A stretch of DNA of 64,000 nt from Anaerosalibacter massiliensis (GCA_000751555.1 CCEZ01000020.1:1-64000), one strand, 5' to 3'. Shown: positions 7,834-16,707, counted from the first letter of the stretch. A program made the numbers and translations. Notes: generated by a model from the letters alone, not told the origin.

Positions 7834-9198
7834 ATGAGACTAAAAACAAAGCTTTTTGGTACTGTTTATCAATTTAAAGATATTAAGGAAGTATTAGCAA
7901 AAGCAAATGAAGAAAAATCAGGAGATAGCCTAGCAGGTATAACGGCTGAGTCTCTTACAGAAAGGATTGCAGCAAAAGAAGTTTTAAGCAATTTATTATT
8001 AAGTGATTTAAGGAACAATCCAGTAGTCCCCTATGAAGAAGATGAAGTAACAAGGGTTATTCAAGATGCTGTAAATGAAAGAATATATAGTGAAATAAAA
8101 AACTGGACAGTTGCAGAGTTAAGAGAATGGCTATTGGACATTAAAACTACAGATAGAGATATTAAAAGAATAAGTAGAGGTTTAACAAGTGAAATGATAG
8201 CAGCAGTAGCTAAGTTGATGACTAATCTTGATCTTGTATATGTAGCTAAGAAGATTAAAGTTGTAGCCCATTGCAATACTACAATTGGTACACCAAATAC
8301 ATTAGCTATGAGACTTCAACCAAATCATCCTAGTGATAATGTAGATGGAGTTCTTATTTCTTTATATGAGGGTTTAAGCTATGGAATGGGAGATGCTGTT
8401 CTAGGCCTTAATCCAGTAATTGACAGTGTAGAAAGTGTTACAAATATATTGAATTTATTTGATGAAGTTAAGAGAAAATGGGAAATTCCCACACAGAATT
8501 GTGTTCTTGCCCATGTAACAACTCAAATGGAAGCTATAAGAAAAGGAGCCCCAAGTGATATGATATTCCAGAGTATAGCAGGGACTCAAAAGGGAAATGA
8601 AGCATTTGGAGTAACTACTGAATTATTAGATGAAGCTAAAGATCTTGTTCTTAAAGAAGGTACATCAATAGGACCAAATGTTATGTATTTTGAAACTGGA
8701 CAAGGTTCAGAATTGTCATCAGATGCACACCATGGAGTGGATCAAGTAACCTTAGAGGCAAGATGTTATGGTCTTGCTAAAAGATATGAGCCATTCTTAG
8801 TTAATACTGTTGTAGGATTTATAGGTCCAGAATATTTGTATGATAGCAAACAAGTTATAAGGGCAGGTTTGGAAGATCATTTCATGGGAAAATTGACAGG
8901 AATATCTATGGGAGTAGATGCATGTTATACAAACCATATGAAAGCAGATCAGAATGACTTAGAAAATCTTGCTATGCTCCTTTCAACATCAGGATGTAAT
9001 TATTTAATTGCAGTGCCACAAGGCGATGATGTAATGCTTAATTACCAAACATCAGGTTATCATGATGGAGCAGCATTAAGAGAATTATTAGGTTTAAGAC
9101 CTATAAAGGAATTCGAAGAATGGCTAGAAAAAATGGGAATTTATGAAAATGGAAAGCTTACTGAAAGAGCTGGAGATGCCTCTATATTTATTAAATAG
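7834..9198 (+). CDS. eutB: ethanolamine ammonia-lyase large subunit
   Basis: EutB forms the TIM barrel of ethanolamine ammonia-lyase, which converts ethanolamine to acetaldehyde and ammonia with adenosylcobalamin. With the ATG at 7834 (ribosome site AGAGGTGA) the protein has 454 residues, the family length. The conserved RLQPNHP places R160 and Q162 at the numbers of the known substrate-binding residues of the enterobacterial enzyme. The YFETGQGSELSSDAHHG and GVDACYTNHMKADQND blocks are intact. Ammonia made here is relevant to the unusual cobyrinate amidases at 31.5-35.7 kb. Confidence 0.97.
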   Translation: MRLKTKLFGTVYQFKDIKEVLAKANEEKSGDSLAGITAESLTERIAAKEVLSNLLLSDLRNNPVVPYEEDEVTRVIQDAVNERIYSEIKNWTVAELREWLLDIKTTDRDIKRISRGLTSEMIAAVAKLMTNLDLVYVAKKIKVVAHCNTTIGTPNTLAMRLQPNHPSDNVDGVLISLYEGLSYGMGDAVLGLNPVIDSVESVTNILNLFDEVKRKWEIPTQNCVLAHVTTQMEAIRKGAPSDMIFQSIAGTQKGNEAFGVTTELLDEAKDLVLKEGTSIGPNVMYFETGQGSELSSDAHHGVDQVTLEARCYGLAKRYEPFLVNTVVGFIGPEYLYDSKQVIRAGLEDHFMGKLTGISMGVDACYTNHMKADQNDLENLAMLLSTSGCNYLIAVPQGDDVMLNYQTSGYHDGAALRELLGLRPIKEFEEWLEKMGIYENGKLTERAGDASIFIK

Positions 9199-9223
9199 AT
9201 AGTGAAAAAAGGAGGAAACAAAT

Positions 9224-10114
9224 ATGGTTACTGAACAAGAATTAAAGAGTTTAATAGAGCAGGTAATGAAAGATATGGGTGTTAATGAAAAAGATAATTT
9301 TAAAAAAGAACAAGTATTAGAGAAAGTTTTAAATAAAAATCAATACGATGATGAAAATATAGTAGATATAACAGCCATAGATTTAAAGAAACAATTATTA
9401 GTTGAAAAACCTGAGAACAAAGATGCTTATTTAAAGTTAAAAGAATCTACTCCAGCAAGAGTAGGGATATCAAGAGCAGGAGCTAGATATAAAACTGAAA
9501 CATTATTAAGATTTAGAGCTGATCATGCAGTTGCTATGGATGCAGTATTCACATATGTTTCAGATGAATTCCTAAAAGAATGGGGTCTTTTATCAGTAAA
9601 TACTAAATGTGAAGATAAAGATGAATATTTAACAAGGCCAGATTTAGGTAGAAAATTTGACCAAGAAACTATTGAGCTTTTAAAAGAAAAATGTGATATG
9701 AACTCTCAAGTTCAAATCTATATATCAGATGGACTTAGCTCCACTGCTATAGAAACTAATGCAAAGGATACCTATGATGCAATAGTTCAAGGATTAAATA
9801 ACTATGGAATAAAAGTAGGGAAACCATTCTTTGTTAAACATGGCAGAGTACCTGCAATGGATGCTATTGGAGAAGCTTTAAACCCTGAAGTAGTAGTAGT
9901 TCTTATAGGAGAAAGACCAGGCCTTGCAACAGGGGAAAGCATGAGTTGTTATATGGCTTATAGGCCAACTGTAGGAATGCCAGAGTCTAATAGAACAGTA
10001 ATATCAAATATTCATAAAGGTGGTACTCCTAGTGTAGAAGCTGGAGCTCACATAGCAGATGTAATAAAAGCTATACTTGAGCAAAAAGCTAGCGGTTTAA
10101 ATTTAAAACTATAA
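9224..10114 (+). CDS. eutC: ethanolamine ammonia-lyase small subunit
   Basis: EutC completes the cobalamin site of the lyase. The 296 residues contain TPARVGISRAGARYKT, the IYISDGLSSTAIETN block and the VVVLIGERPGLATGESMSC block. The first 19 residues form a short amphipathic helix (MVTEQELKSLIEQVMKDMG) followed by a charged linker. This is the usual look of a peptide that directs the enzyme into the microcompartment. Start ATG follows AAAGGAGGAA. Confidence 0.96.
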   Translation: MVTEQELKSLIEQVMKDMGVNEKDNFKKEQVLEKVLNKNQYDDENIVDITAIDLKKQLLVEKPENKDAYLKLKESTPARVGISRAGARYKTETLLRFRADHAVAMDAVFTYVSDEFLKEWGLLSVNTKCEDKDEYLTRPDLGRKFDQETIELLKEKCDMNSQVQIYISDGLSSTAIETNAKDTYDAIVQGLNNYGIKVGKPFFVKHGRVPAMDAIGEALNPEVVVVLIGERPGLATGESMSCYMAYRPTVGMPESNRTVISNIHKGGTPSVEAGAHIADVIKAILEQKASGLNLKL

Positions 10115-10130
10115 AGTGGAGGTTTTAAAC

Positions 10131-10784
10131 ATGAAAAATGATAGATTACCTACAAAGGTTTTAAGTGTGAAACTTATTCCAAATGTAAATCCAGATATGG
10201 TGAAGGAACTTAATTTACCTTCAGATCATAGAAGCATAGGCATAATAACAACTGATTGTGATGATGTAGGTTATACTGCATTGGATGATGCTACAAAGAA
10301 AGCTGATGTAAGAGTAGCTTATGCAAAATCCTTCTATGCAGGAGCAGCAAATGCTAATACTAAATTGGCTGGTGAATTTATTGGAATTTTATCAGGGCCT
10401 AATCCTGCAGAAGTAAAAAGTGGTTTAAATGCAGCAATAGATTTTATAGAAAATGATGCCTTTTTCTACAGTGCAAATGATGATGACTCCATAGTATATT
10501 ATGCTCATTGTATATCTAGAACAGGTTCTTATTTATCAGAAGGTGCAGGAATTAAAGAAGGAGAAGCAATAGCTTATTTAATTGCCCCCCCATTAGAGGC
10601 AATGTATGCCTTAGATACTGCTTTGAAAGCTGCAGATGTAAAGATGGTAGCTTTTTATGGTCCACCATCTGAAACTAATTTTGGTGGAGGGTTGTTGACA
10701 GGAAGTCAATCTGCATGTAAGGCAGCATGTGATGCATTTGCTGATGCAGTGAAATTTGTTGCTGACAATCCTACTAAATATTAG
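10131..10784 (+). CDS. eutL: BMC shell protein EutL (tandem BMC, trimer)
   Basis: EutL has two fused BMC domains and forms a pseudohexameric trimer with a gated pore. The 217 residues include RSIGIITTDCDDVGYTALDD and AKSFYAGAANA in the first half, and AYLIAPPLEAMYALDTALKA with FYGPPSETNFGGGLLTGS in the second. The ATG at 10131 with GTGGAGG upstream is preferred over the GTG at 10116. Confidence 0.95.
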   Translation: MKNDRLPTKVLSVKLIPNVNPDMVKELNLPSDHRSIGIITTDCDDVGYTALDDATKKADVRVAYAKSFYAGAANANTKLAGEFIGILSGPNPAEVKSGLNAAIDFIENDAFFYSANDDDSIVYYAHCISRTGSYLSEGAGIKEGEAIAYLIAPPLEAMYALDTALKAADVKMVAFYGPPSETNFGGGLLTGSQSACKAACDAFADAVKFVADNPTKY

Positions 10785-10795
10785 TGGTGATGATA

Positions 10796-11371
10796 ATGTA
10801 TAAAGAAGCTTTAGGATTAATTGAAACTTATGGATATGTGCCTGCTATTGAGGCGGCTGATGCAGCTTTAAAAGCAGCAAATGTAACTCTTAAAAAATGT
10901 GAGTTTGTAAAAGGGGGACTTGTAACAATATTGATAGTAGGAGATGTAAGTGCAGTAAAGGCGTCTGTTGATGCAGGAGAAGTAGCAGCAAATAGGATTG
11001 GAAAAGTAGTGTCCACAACTGTTATTGCTAGAACTGGAGAAGGGCTTGACAAGGTATTTTATAAAGACATAGAAAATGAAAAAGAAGATATAGTTAAAAA
11101 AGATTTAGAAAAGTCAAAGAAAGAATTAGATGAAAAATTAGAAACAGATGAAAATAAGATGTCTCAAAAAAGTAAAAAAAGAACTATGAGATTTGAAGAT
11201 GAAACTATTAAATTAGACGATAAAGAACAATTAGAAACTATGAGAGTTGTAGACTTAAGAAAAATGGCAAGAATGATTGAAGGATTTAACATGGATAACA
11301 ATCAAATCAAATTTGCAAAAAAGGATGAATTAATTGGAGCTATTGTAGAATATTCGATGAAAGAAGGTTAG
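10796..11371 (+). CDS. BMC-domain shell protein with C-terminal extension (EutK-like)
   Basis: The 191-residue protein starts with one BMC domain (about 1-85: EALGLIETYGYVPAIEAADA, then GGLVTILIVGDVSAVKASVD). A Lys/Glu-rich linker (about 90-145) leads to a C-terminal helical domain of about 45 residues (ETMRVVDLRKMARMIEG ... FAKKDELIGAI) that resembles SAP/Rho-N folds. Enterobacterial EutK also joins a BMC domain to a nucleic-acid-binding-like tail, but of a different type. The ATG at 10796 starts 11 bp after the eutL stop, behind GTGGTGAT. The C-terminal fold assignment is inference. Confidence 0.85.
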   Translation: MYKEALGLIETYGYVPAIEAADAALKAANVTLKKCEFVKGGLVTILIVGDVSAVKASVDAGEVAANRIGKVVSTTVIARTGEGLDKVFYKDIENEKEDIVKKDLEKSKKELDEKLETDENKMSQKSKKRTMRFEDETIKLDDKEQLETMRVVDLRKMARMIEGFNMDNNQIKFAKKDELIGAIVEYSMKEG

Positions 11372-11377
11372 GATACT

Positions 11378-12835
11378 ATGCTTAGTGATAAAGATTTGAT
11401 TTCTATTCAAGAGGTTAGAAATCTTGTAGGAAAAGCAAAAGAAGCTCAAAGAAAATTTAGTAGCTTCGATCAAGAAAAAATAGATGAAATAGTAAAAGCC
11501 GTTGCAAAGGCAGCTTCTAAAGAAGCAGAAAGTCTTGCTAAATTTGCAAAAAAGGAAACAGGATTTGGAAAATGGGAAGACAAGGTTGTAAAAAACAAAC
11601 TTGCAAGTGATAAATTATATGAATATATAAAAGACATGAAAACTATTGGAGTATTAAATGAAGATAGTGAAAAAAAGATTGTAGAAATAGGGACACCAGT
11701 AGGTGTAATTGCAGGATTGATTCCATCAACTAACCCTACATCTACAACTATATATAAAGCACTTATTGCTCTTAAATCAGGGAATGCAATTGTATTTAGC
11801 CCTCATCCAAGTGCTGTAGGGTGTATATCAAAAACTGTTGAGATTTTAAATAGAGCAGCAATATCAAATGGAACACCGCATGGTCTAATATCATGTATGG
11901 AGCATCTAACTATAGAAGGAACAGATGAGTTAATGAAGCATGATGATGTATCCCTTATACTTGCTACAGGTGGTTCTGCAATGGTTAAAGCTGCATATAG
12001 TTCAGGGACACCGGCATTAGGTGTAGGGCCTGGGAATGTGCCAGCATATATTGAAAGAAGTGCAGATATTGGATTAGCTGTAAAGAGAATATTTGCAAGT
12101 AAAACTTTTGATAATGGAACTATATGTGCTTCAGAACAATCTATCGTTACAGAAAGAATTATCGAAGATAAGGTAAAAGAGGAAATTAAAAGGCAAGGTG
12201 GATATTTCCTAGAAGGAGAAAAACTAGCTAAAGTAGTCAAGGTAATGGAAAGACCAAATGGTGGAATGAGTCCTAAAATAGTTGGAAAATCAGCTGAAGA
12301 AATTGCAGACATGGTAGGTATAGAAATACCAAAGGGTACTAGAATACTACTTTGTGAAGAAAAGGGAGTTGGAAAAGAATATCCATTTTCAAAGGAAAAA
12401 TTAACTGGATTATTAGGTTTTTATGTAGTTGAAGATTGGGAAAAAGCATGTGAATTATGCTTTAAATTATTAGAAAATGGAGGACTTGGTCATTCTCTTT
12501 CAATTCACTCTAATGATGAAAACATAATAAGAGAATTTGGTCTTAAAAAACCAGTATCCAGAATATTAGTAAATACGCCTTCATCTCAAGGTGCTGTAGG
12601 AATAACAACTAATCTAGCTCCTTCTTTAACATTAGGATGTGGAGCTATAGGAGGCAGTGCAAGTTCTGACAATATAACTCCTATGAACCTTATAAATATA
12701 AGAAGAATGGCATATGGAGTTGAGGATGTAGAAATGAAAGATTCTGAAGAATGCAATTCAAGAAATTTAGAAGATATAGATATAGATGTTATTACTAAAC
12801 TTGTAATGGAACAAATCCAAAAAATTAATAAATAA
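11378..12835 (+). CDS. eutE: acetaldehyde dehydrogenase (CoA-acylating), EutE/PduP type
   Basis: EutE oxidises acetaldehyde to acetyl-CoA with NAD inside the compartment. The 485 residues carry the NAD-binding [14 protein letters not shown] block, [14 protein letters not shown], and the nucleophile C250 in [10 protein letters not shown]. The last 18 residues, [17 protein letters not shown], form an amphipathic helix after a charged linker. They look like an encapsulation peptide, here at the C-terminus. The start is 6 bp after the previous stop. Confidence 0.95.
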   Translation: MLSDKDLISIQEVRNLVGKAKEAQRKFSSFDQEKIDEIVKAVAKAASKEAESLAKFAKKETGFGKWEDKVVKNKLASDKLYEYIKDMKTIGVLNEDSEKKIVEIGTPVGVIAGLIPSTNPTSTTIYKALIALKSGNAIVFSPHPSAVGCISKTVEILNRAAISNGTPHGLISCMEHLTIEGTDELMKHDDVSLILATGGSAMVKAAYSSGTPALGVGPGNVPAYIERSADIGLAVKRIFASKTFDNGTICASEQSIVTERIIEDKVKEEIKRQGGYFLEGEKLAKVVKVMERPNGGMSPKIVGKSAEEIADMVGIEIPKGTRILLCEEKGVGKEYPFSKEKLTGLLGFYVVEDWEKACELCFKLLENGGLGHSLSIHSNDENIIREFGLKKPVSRILVNTPSSQGAVGITTNLAPSLTLGCGAIGGSASSDNITPMNLINIRRMAYGVEDVEMKDSEECNSRNLEDIDIDVITKLVMEQIQKINK

Positions 12836-12849
12836 AGGGAGGAATTCAA

Positions 12850-13131
12850 ATGTCAAGTATGAATGCATTAGGAATGATAGAAACAAAAGGTCTTGTAGGT
12901 TCAATAGAGGCAGCAGATGCTATGGTTAAGGCAGCAAATGTTGTATTAGTAGGTAAAGAACATGTAGGTGGTGGATTGGTAACAGTTATGGTAAGAGGAG
13001 ATGTAGGTGCAGTTAAAGCAGCTACAGATGCAGGAGCAGCAGCTGCAGAAAGAGTAGGAGAACTTGTATCAGTTCATGTAATACCAAGACCACATAATGA
13101 AGTTGAAGCTATACTTCCTAAGGTAGAATAA
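12850..13131 (+). CDS. eutM: major BMC hexameric shell protein EutM (copy 1)
   Basis: This 93-residue single BMC domain protein builds the flat facets of the shell. [40 protein letters not shown] and VHVIPRPH are nearly invariant family blocks. A strong AGGGAGG site precedes the ATG. A second, almost identical copy is at 16708-16989. A stable hairpin follows directly. Confidence 0.96.
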   Translation: MSSMNALGMIETKGLVGSIEAADAMVKAANVVLVGKEHVGGGLVTVMVRGDVGAVKAATDAGAAAAERVGELVSVHVIPRPHNEVEAILPKVE

Positions 13132-13140
13132 CAATTAAAT

Positions 13141-13164
13141 ACCAGACCATATTTATGGTCTGGT
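13141..13164 (+). other. intra-operon hairpin after eutM
   Basis: ACCAGACCAT (13141-13150) and ATGGTCTGGT (13155-13164) form a perfect 10-bp stem around ATTT, without a T tract. It is more likely an mRNA-stabilising or processing hairpin that boosts shell protein yield than a terminator. Confidence 0.6.
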
Positions 13165-13195
13165 ATAAACCTTGGCTGTAAGAGGGAGTGAGTTA

Positions 13196-13972
13196 ATGAA
13201 GGTTTTAACAGAAGAAACTCTTAGAAGACAATTTAAAAATAATGTATCAGGAAAATATGTAATAGATGAAAAGATGATTATTACACCAGCAGCTAGAGAG
13301 TATTTAAATGAGAAGAATGTAAAAATTATATTTAAAAAAGAAGATGAAATAGAAAAAGAAAATGCATATAAAGAAGATGAATTTGAATTTAAAAAAGCCA
13401 AAGAGTCAGAAAAAAAAATAACTCCTAAATATGTTTCTTATTACTCTGGAGGGGCTTTTGAGCAGAAGCCAGAGTATATGACACATATCTTTGGCAATAA
13501 ACTTGTGTACAAGGATGATTTAAGAATAGTATTTAGAGGAAAATTAGATAGCTTTCAATCTCAAATATTAGAAATTCAACATTTAGCATATATAGAAAAT
13601 ATAGAAAGGCTATCCGTAGAACTCCAAGAAATACTAGATTATACTAGAAATATTTTAAGAGCTGAAGCATTAGAAGAAGAGTTTTGTATTGAAGAGTTAT
13701 TTGGACTTAATGAAGTAGAACTAAGAGAGAGATCTCATTATCCCAAAAAATATTTTGGTGTAGGGCATATTTTACCCCATTATAAAATGGACGAGATAAT
13801 GCTTAAACTCAATTCTTTAAGAAGTAGTTCTAGAGAAGTGGAGTTAGCAGCAGTTAAGGCTTTTAGAAGAGAAGATAAAGTTGAAAGAGTTGATATAATT
13901 AGGGCTTTAAATAGATTGAGTAGTGGAATATATATACTAATGTGCAAATACAAATCAGGAGAATATAAATAG
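13196..13972 (+). CDS. eutT: cobalamin adenosyltransferase EutT
   Basis: EutT transfers adenosyl from ATP to Co(I) corrinoid to regenerate the cofactor of the lyase. With the ATG at 13196 (behind GAGGGAG) the protein has 258 residues. The N-terminal module has ITPAAREYLNEKNVKIIF. The catalytic part has PEYMTHIFGN, RGKLDSFQSQIL and ALNRLSSGIYILMCKY. The HX11CCX2C metal motif of the Salmonella enzyme is missing: the matching stretch around YYSGGAFEQKPEYMTHI holds no Cys. It would therefore belong to the cysteine-free EutT class. Confidence 0.92.
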   Translation: MKVLTEETLRRQFKNNVSGKYVIDEKMIITPAAREYLNEKNVKIIFKKEDEIEKENAYKEDEFEFKKAKESEKKITPKYVSYYSGGAFEQKPEYMTHIFGNKLVYKDDLRIVFRGKLDSFQSQILEIQHLAYIENIERLSVELQEILDYTRNILRAEALEEEFCIEELFGLNEVELRERSHYPKKYFGVGHILPHYKMDEIMLKLNSLRSSSREVELAAVKAFRREDKVERVDIIRALNRLSSGIYILMCKYKSGEYK

Positions 13973-13984
13973 AGGAGTGAGAAA

Positions 13985-14623
13985 ATGGATGAAATATTAA
14001 TTGAAGAAATCGTTAAAAGAGTTAAAGAAACATTAGCAAATTCCAAAGAAACTTCCAATATCATTCCTATAGAAGCATCAGGTAGGCATATTCATTTAAG
14101 TAAAGAAAATGTAGAAATACTTTTTGGCAAAGGATATAAATTGAAAGAGAAAAAAGAATTATCTCAACCAGGACAGTATCAATGTATGGAGAGAGCTACT
14201 CTAATAGGACCTAAAGGAGTAATAGAAAATGTAGCAATACTTGGACCAGAAAGAGGAAAAACTCAGGTGGAGGTATCTAAAACAGATGCTAGACAACTAG
14301 GTATCAATCCTCCTGTAAGAGATTCTGGAGATTTAAAAGGTAGTGAAACAGTGTATATAGCAACAGAAAAAGCTGTAGTTGAAGCTAGGGAATCTGTTAT
14401 TGTGGCTAAAAGACATATTCATATGAACAATGAAGATGCTATTAGATTTAATGTTAAAGATAAAGATACTGTAAATGTTAGAGTTAAAAGCGATAGGCCA
14501 GTGGTTTTTGAAGATGTAGTTATAAGAGTTAGTGACAAGTACAAGCTTAGTATGCATATTGACTTTGATGAAGCTAATGCCTCAAGTTTTAAAAATGGAA
14601 TGGTAGCAGAGATCATTTCATAA
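13985..14623 (+). CDS. pduL: phosphate propanoyl/acetyltransferase, PduL type
   Basis: PduL-type enzymes convert acetyl-CoA and phosphate to acetyl-phosphate and recycle CoA inside the compartment. The 212 residues hold two beta-barrel halves with the zinc-binding GRHIHLS and AKRHIHM motifs and the conserved DSGDLKGSE. Residues 1-20 (MDEILIEEIVKRVKETLANS) form an amphipathic helix typical of an encapsulation peptide. It takes the place of the unrelated Pta-type EutD of enterobacteria. Confidence 0.93.
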   Translation: MDEILIEEIVKRVKETLANSKETSNIIPIEASGRHIHLSKENVEILFGKGYKLKEKKELSQPGQYQCMERATLIGPKGVIENVAILGPERGKTQVEVSKTDARQLGINPPVRDSGDLKGSETVYIATEKAVVEARESVIVAKRHIHMNNEDAIRFNVKDKDTVNVRVKSDRPVVFEDVVIRVSDKYKLSMHIDFDEANASSFKNGMVAEIIS

Positions 14624-14637
14624 AAGGAGAGAAAACT

Positions 14638-15459
14638 ATGGATTTTGATAGAGTAAATAAAATCATAAAGAAAACAGAAAATACTCTTAATGAGGCAGTA
14701 GACTTTTCCGAAAATGAAGAACTATTTGTAGGAGTTGATTTAGGAACAGCATATATAGTTTTAGTAGTAGTAAATGGAAAAAAAGAACCTATAGCTTGTG
14801 AAATGGAATTTGCTCAGGTTCTAAGAGATGGTCTTGTTGTAGATTATATAGGTGCACTGAATATAGTGAAAAAATTAAAAGAAAAACTTGAAAAAAGATT
14901 AGGTGTTGAACTTTATAAAGCAGCTATAGCAGTACCTCCAGGGACTTCAAAAGGAGATACAAAAACTCATAAATATGTAGTTGAAGGTGCAGGTATGGAG
15001 GTTGTAAAAATTTTAGATGAACCAACAGCTGCCAATGCAGTTCTTCAGATAAATGATGGAGTTATTGTGGATATAGGGGGAGGAACTACAGGAATATCTA
15101 TACTAGAAAATGAAAAGGTAGTCCATACAGCAGATGAAGCTACAGGAGGAACCCATTTATCCCTTGTAATAGCAGGTAATTATAAAGTGAAGTTTGAAGA
15201 GGCTGAAAAGATTAAAATGAATAAGACAAGGCAAAGTGAGCTACTTCCTATTGTCAGACCTGTGATTCAAAAAGTATCTACAATAATTAAAAATAATATA
15301 AAAGATTATAATGTAGATCAAATATACCTAATAGGAGGTACTTGCTGCTTTGAAGGTATAGAAGAGATTGTTGAAAAGGAGACAGGAATAAAAACTAGAA
15401 AGCCTTCTAATCCTTTTTTAGTTACACCTCTTGGAATAGCAATGAATTGTTGTGTATAA
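14638..15459 (+). CDS. eutJ: EutJ, Hsp70/actin-like chaperone
   Basis: EutJ is an actin-fold protein thought to help assembly or reactivation in the ethanolamine compartment. The 273 residues have phosphate-1 block GVDLGTAYIVLVVV, an AVPPGTSKGD block, phosphate-2 VIVDIGGGTTGISI, and the adenosine block YLIGGTCCFEGI. The size is that of the EutJ family, shorter than DnaK. The start follows AAAAGGAGAG, 14 bp after pduL. Confidence 0.93.
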   Translation: MDFDRVNKIIKKTENTLNEAVDFSENEELFVGVDLGTAYIVLVVVNGKKEPIACEMEFAQVLRDGLVVDYIGALNIVKKLKEKLEKRLGVELYKAAIAVPPGTSKGDTKTHKYVVEGAGMEVVKILDEPTAANAVLQINDGVIVDIGGGTTGISILENEKVVHTADEATGGTHLSLVIAGNYKVKFEEAEKIKMNKTRQSELLPIVRPVIQKVSTIIKNNIKDYNVDQIYLIGGTCCFEGIEEIVEKETGIKTRKPSNPFLVTPLGIAMNCCV

Positions 15460-15471
15460 GGAGGCTAACTT

Positions 15472-16125
15472 ATGGAAATAGATGTTTTAGTTCAAAAAAT
15501 AGTTAGTGAAGTATTAAAGAAAATAGAAGAAGAAAAAAATACTAGGAAAAGAAAAATATTATTTTTAGAACCAAAATCAGAAGATACTAAATTGAGATAC
15601 AGTATGTTCATATCTGATTGGAAAGATATATACTTCATAGATGAACCAGTGGATAGCATATTAGATTATGATTTAATTATATGTCCTAAACTAGATATTA
15701 AAGATTTAGTTGATATATCTAACGGTAGACCCTATAGCAAAATTTCCTCAATTATAATAGATGCCATGCTCAATGGATTAAGAGTTGTATGTCTTGAAGA
15801 AGGTATATATTATAGAAAATTTAAAGAATCATCAAATGAAGAATTTTATATTATGTTGACAGAATATGAAAAGAAATTATTGAGTTTTGGAATAGAAATA
15901 ATGAGAGGGAGTCAAATCAAGTATGAGTTAAATAATATTGATAATGGAAAGGACTCTTCGTTGAAACAAGAACATCATTTGGAGAAAAAAGTAATTACTC
16001 AAGCAGACATTAAAAGCCTTTATAACAATGAAGATAAAAATATAACTATAGAGAAGAATAGTTTAATTACTCCACTTGCAAAAGATTATATAGAAGAAAA
16101 TAATTTGGAAATTAGAAAAGTTTAG
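15472..16125 (+). CDS. ethanolamine operon accessory protein of unknown function
   Basis: This 217-residue protein resembles an uncharacterised family found in Gram-positive ethanolamine operons. Residues 1-20 (MEIDVLVQKIVSEVLKKIEE) form an encapsulation-like amphipathic helix. The middle has Rossmann-like alternation with DLIICPKLDIKDLVDIS and a GLRVVCLEEG block. The C-terminal 45 residues end in LITPLAKDYIEENNLEIRKV, a module also seen at the N-terminus of EutT and in the gene at 16428. Likely a lumen protein. No catalytic residues are recognised. Confidence 0.7.
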   Translation: MEIDVLVQKIVSEVLKKIEEEKNTRKRKILFLEPKSEDTKLRYSMFISDWKDIYFIDEPVDSILDYDLIICPKLDIKDLVDISNGRPYSKISSIIIDAMLNGLRVVCLEEGIYYRKFKESSNEEFYIMLTEYEKKLLSFGIEIMRGSQIKYELNNIDNGKDSSLKQEHHLEKKVITQADIKSLYNNEDKNITIEKNSLITPLAKDYIEENNLEIRKV

Positions 16126-16148
16126 CTATATGGGAAAGGGAGATATAT

Positions 16149-16427
16149 ATGATGATTGGAAAGGTAATAGGAAATGTATGGGCTACAAGAAAAGAAGAGT
16201 CTCTAAATGGTTTTAAGTTTCTTGTTGTAATGCCTGTTGATTATTCTAACTCTAGAAACGGAGGTACAATTGTTGCAGTGGATAGTGTAGGTGCTGGAGT
16301 AGGAGAAATGGTTCTAATAGTAAAGGGAAGCTCTGCTAGGAAAGCTATTGGCAATATAGAAGTGCCTGTAGATGCAGCAATCGTAGGGATAATCGATGAA
16401 GTAGAATTAGATTTAGAGGGTGATTAA
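16149..16427 (+). CDS. eutN: BMC vertex protein EutN (CcmL/EutN family)
   Basis: EutN pentamers cap the vertices of the microcompartment. The 92 residues match the family: IGKVIGNVWATRKEESLNG, FLVVMPVD, VAVDSVGAGVGEMVLIVKGS and DAAIVGIIDEVEL. Two ATG codons in a row (16149 and 16152) follow GGGAGAT, and either could be used. Its last base directly abuts the next gene's ATG. Confidence 0.95.
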   Translation: MMIGKVIGNVWATRKEESLNGFKFLVVMPVDYSNSRNGGTIVAVDSVGAGVGEMVLIVKGSSARKAIGNIEVPVDAAIVGIIDEVELDLEGD

Positions 16428-16694
16428 ATGAGTAAAGTATTGATAACTAAGAATAATTTAGATAGTTTTTTAGAAAAAGAAGATAAAAGTTTTTTAGTAG
16501 ATAAAAATTTTATTCTAACCCCTGGAGCTATAGATATTTTAGATGAAAGAAATATCAAAATTATATATAAAAATGATATTGAAGAAAATATTGTTGAAAG
16601 AATAACTAGATTGTTAAGAGAAGATTTCAAAATAGAGGATTATGGAGAAATAGAGAAAATAACTAATTTGGTATTAGAAAAAATCAATAATTAA
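16428..16694 (+). CDS. small protein with EutT/EutQ N-terminal-type module
   Basis: This 88-residue protein starts with the base after the eutN stop. Its first half reads like the N-terminal module of EutT and EutQ: MSKVLITKNNLDSFL, then NFILTPGAIDILDERNIKII. Its second half (about 50-88) is helical and ends EKITNLVLEKINN, much like the C-terminal helix of EutE. The cupin domain of EutQ is absent here and elsewhere in the operon. It could be a stand-alone adaptor, or what remains of eutQ. Function unknown. Confidence 0.7.
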   Translation: MSKVLITKNNLDSFLEKEDKSFLVDKNFILTPGAIDILDERNIKIIYKNDIEENIVERITRLLREDFKIEDYGEIEKITNLVLEKINN

Positions 16695-16707
16695 GGAGGA
16701 ATAAAAA

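Noticed and set aside
11803-12312. Long open frame on the minus strand opposite eutE
   Set aside because: It lies wholly inside a well-supported gene, has no ribosome site, and its composition is that of a mirror of eutE codons.
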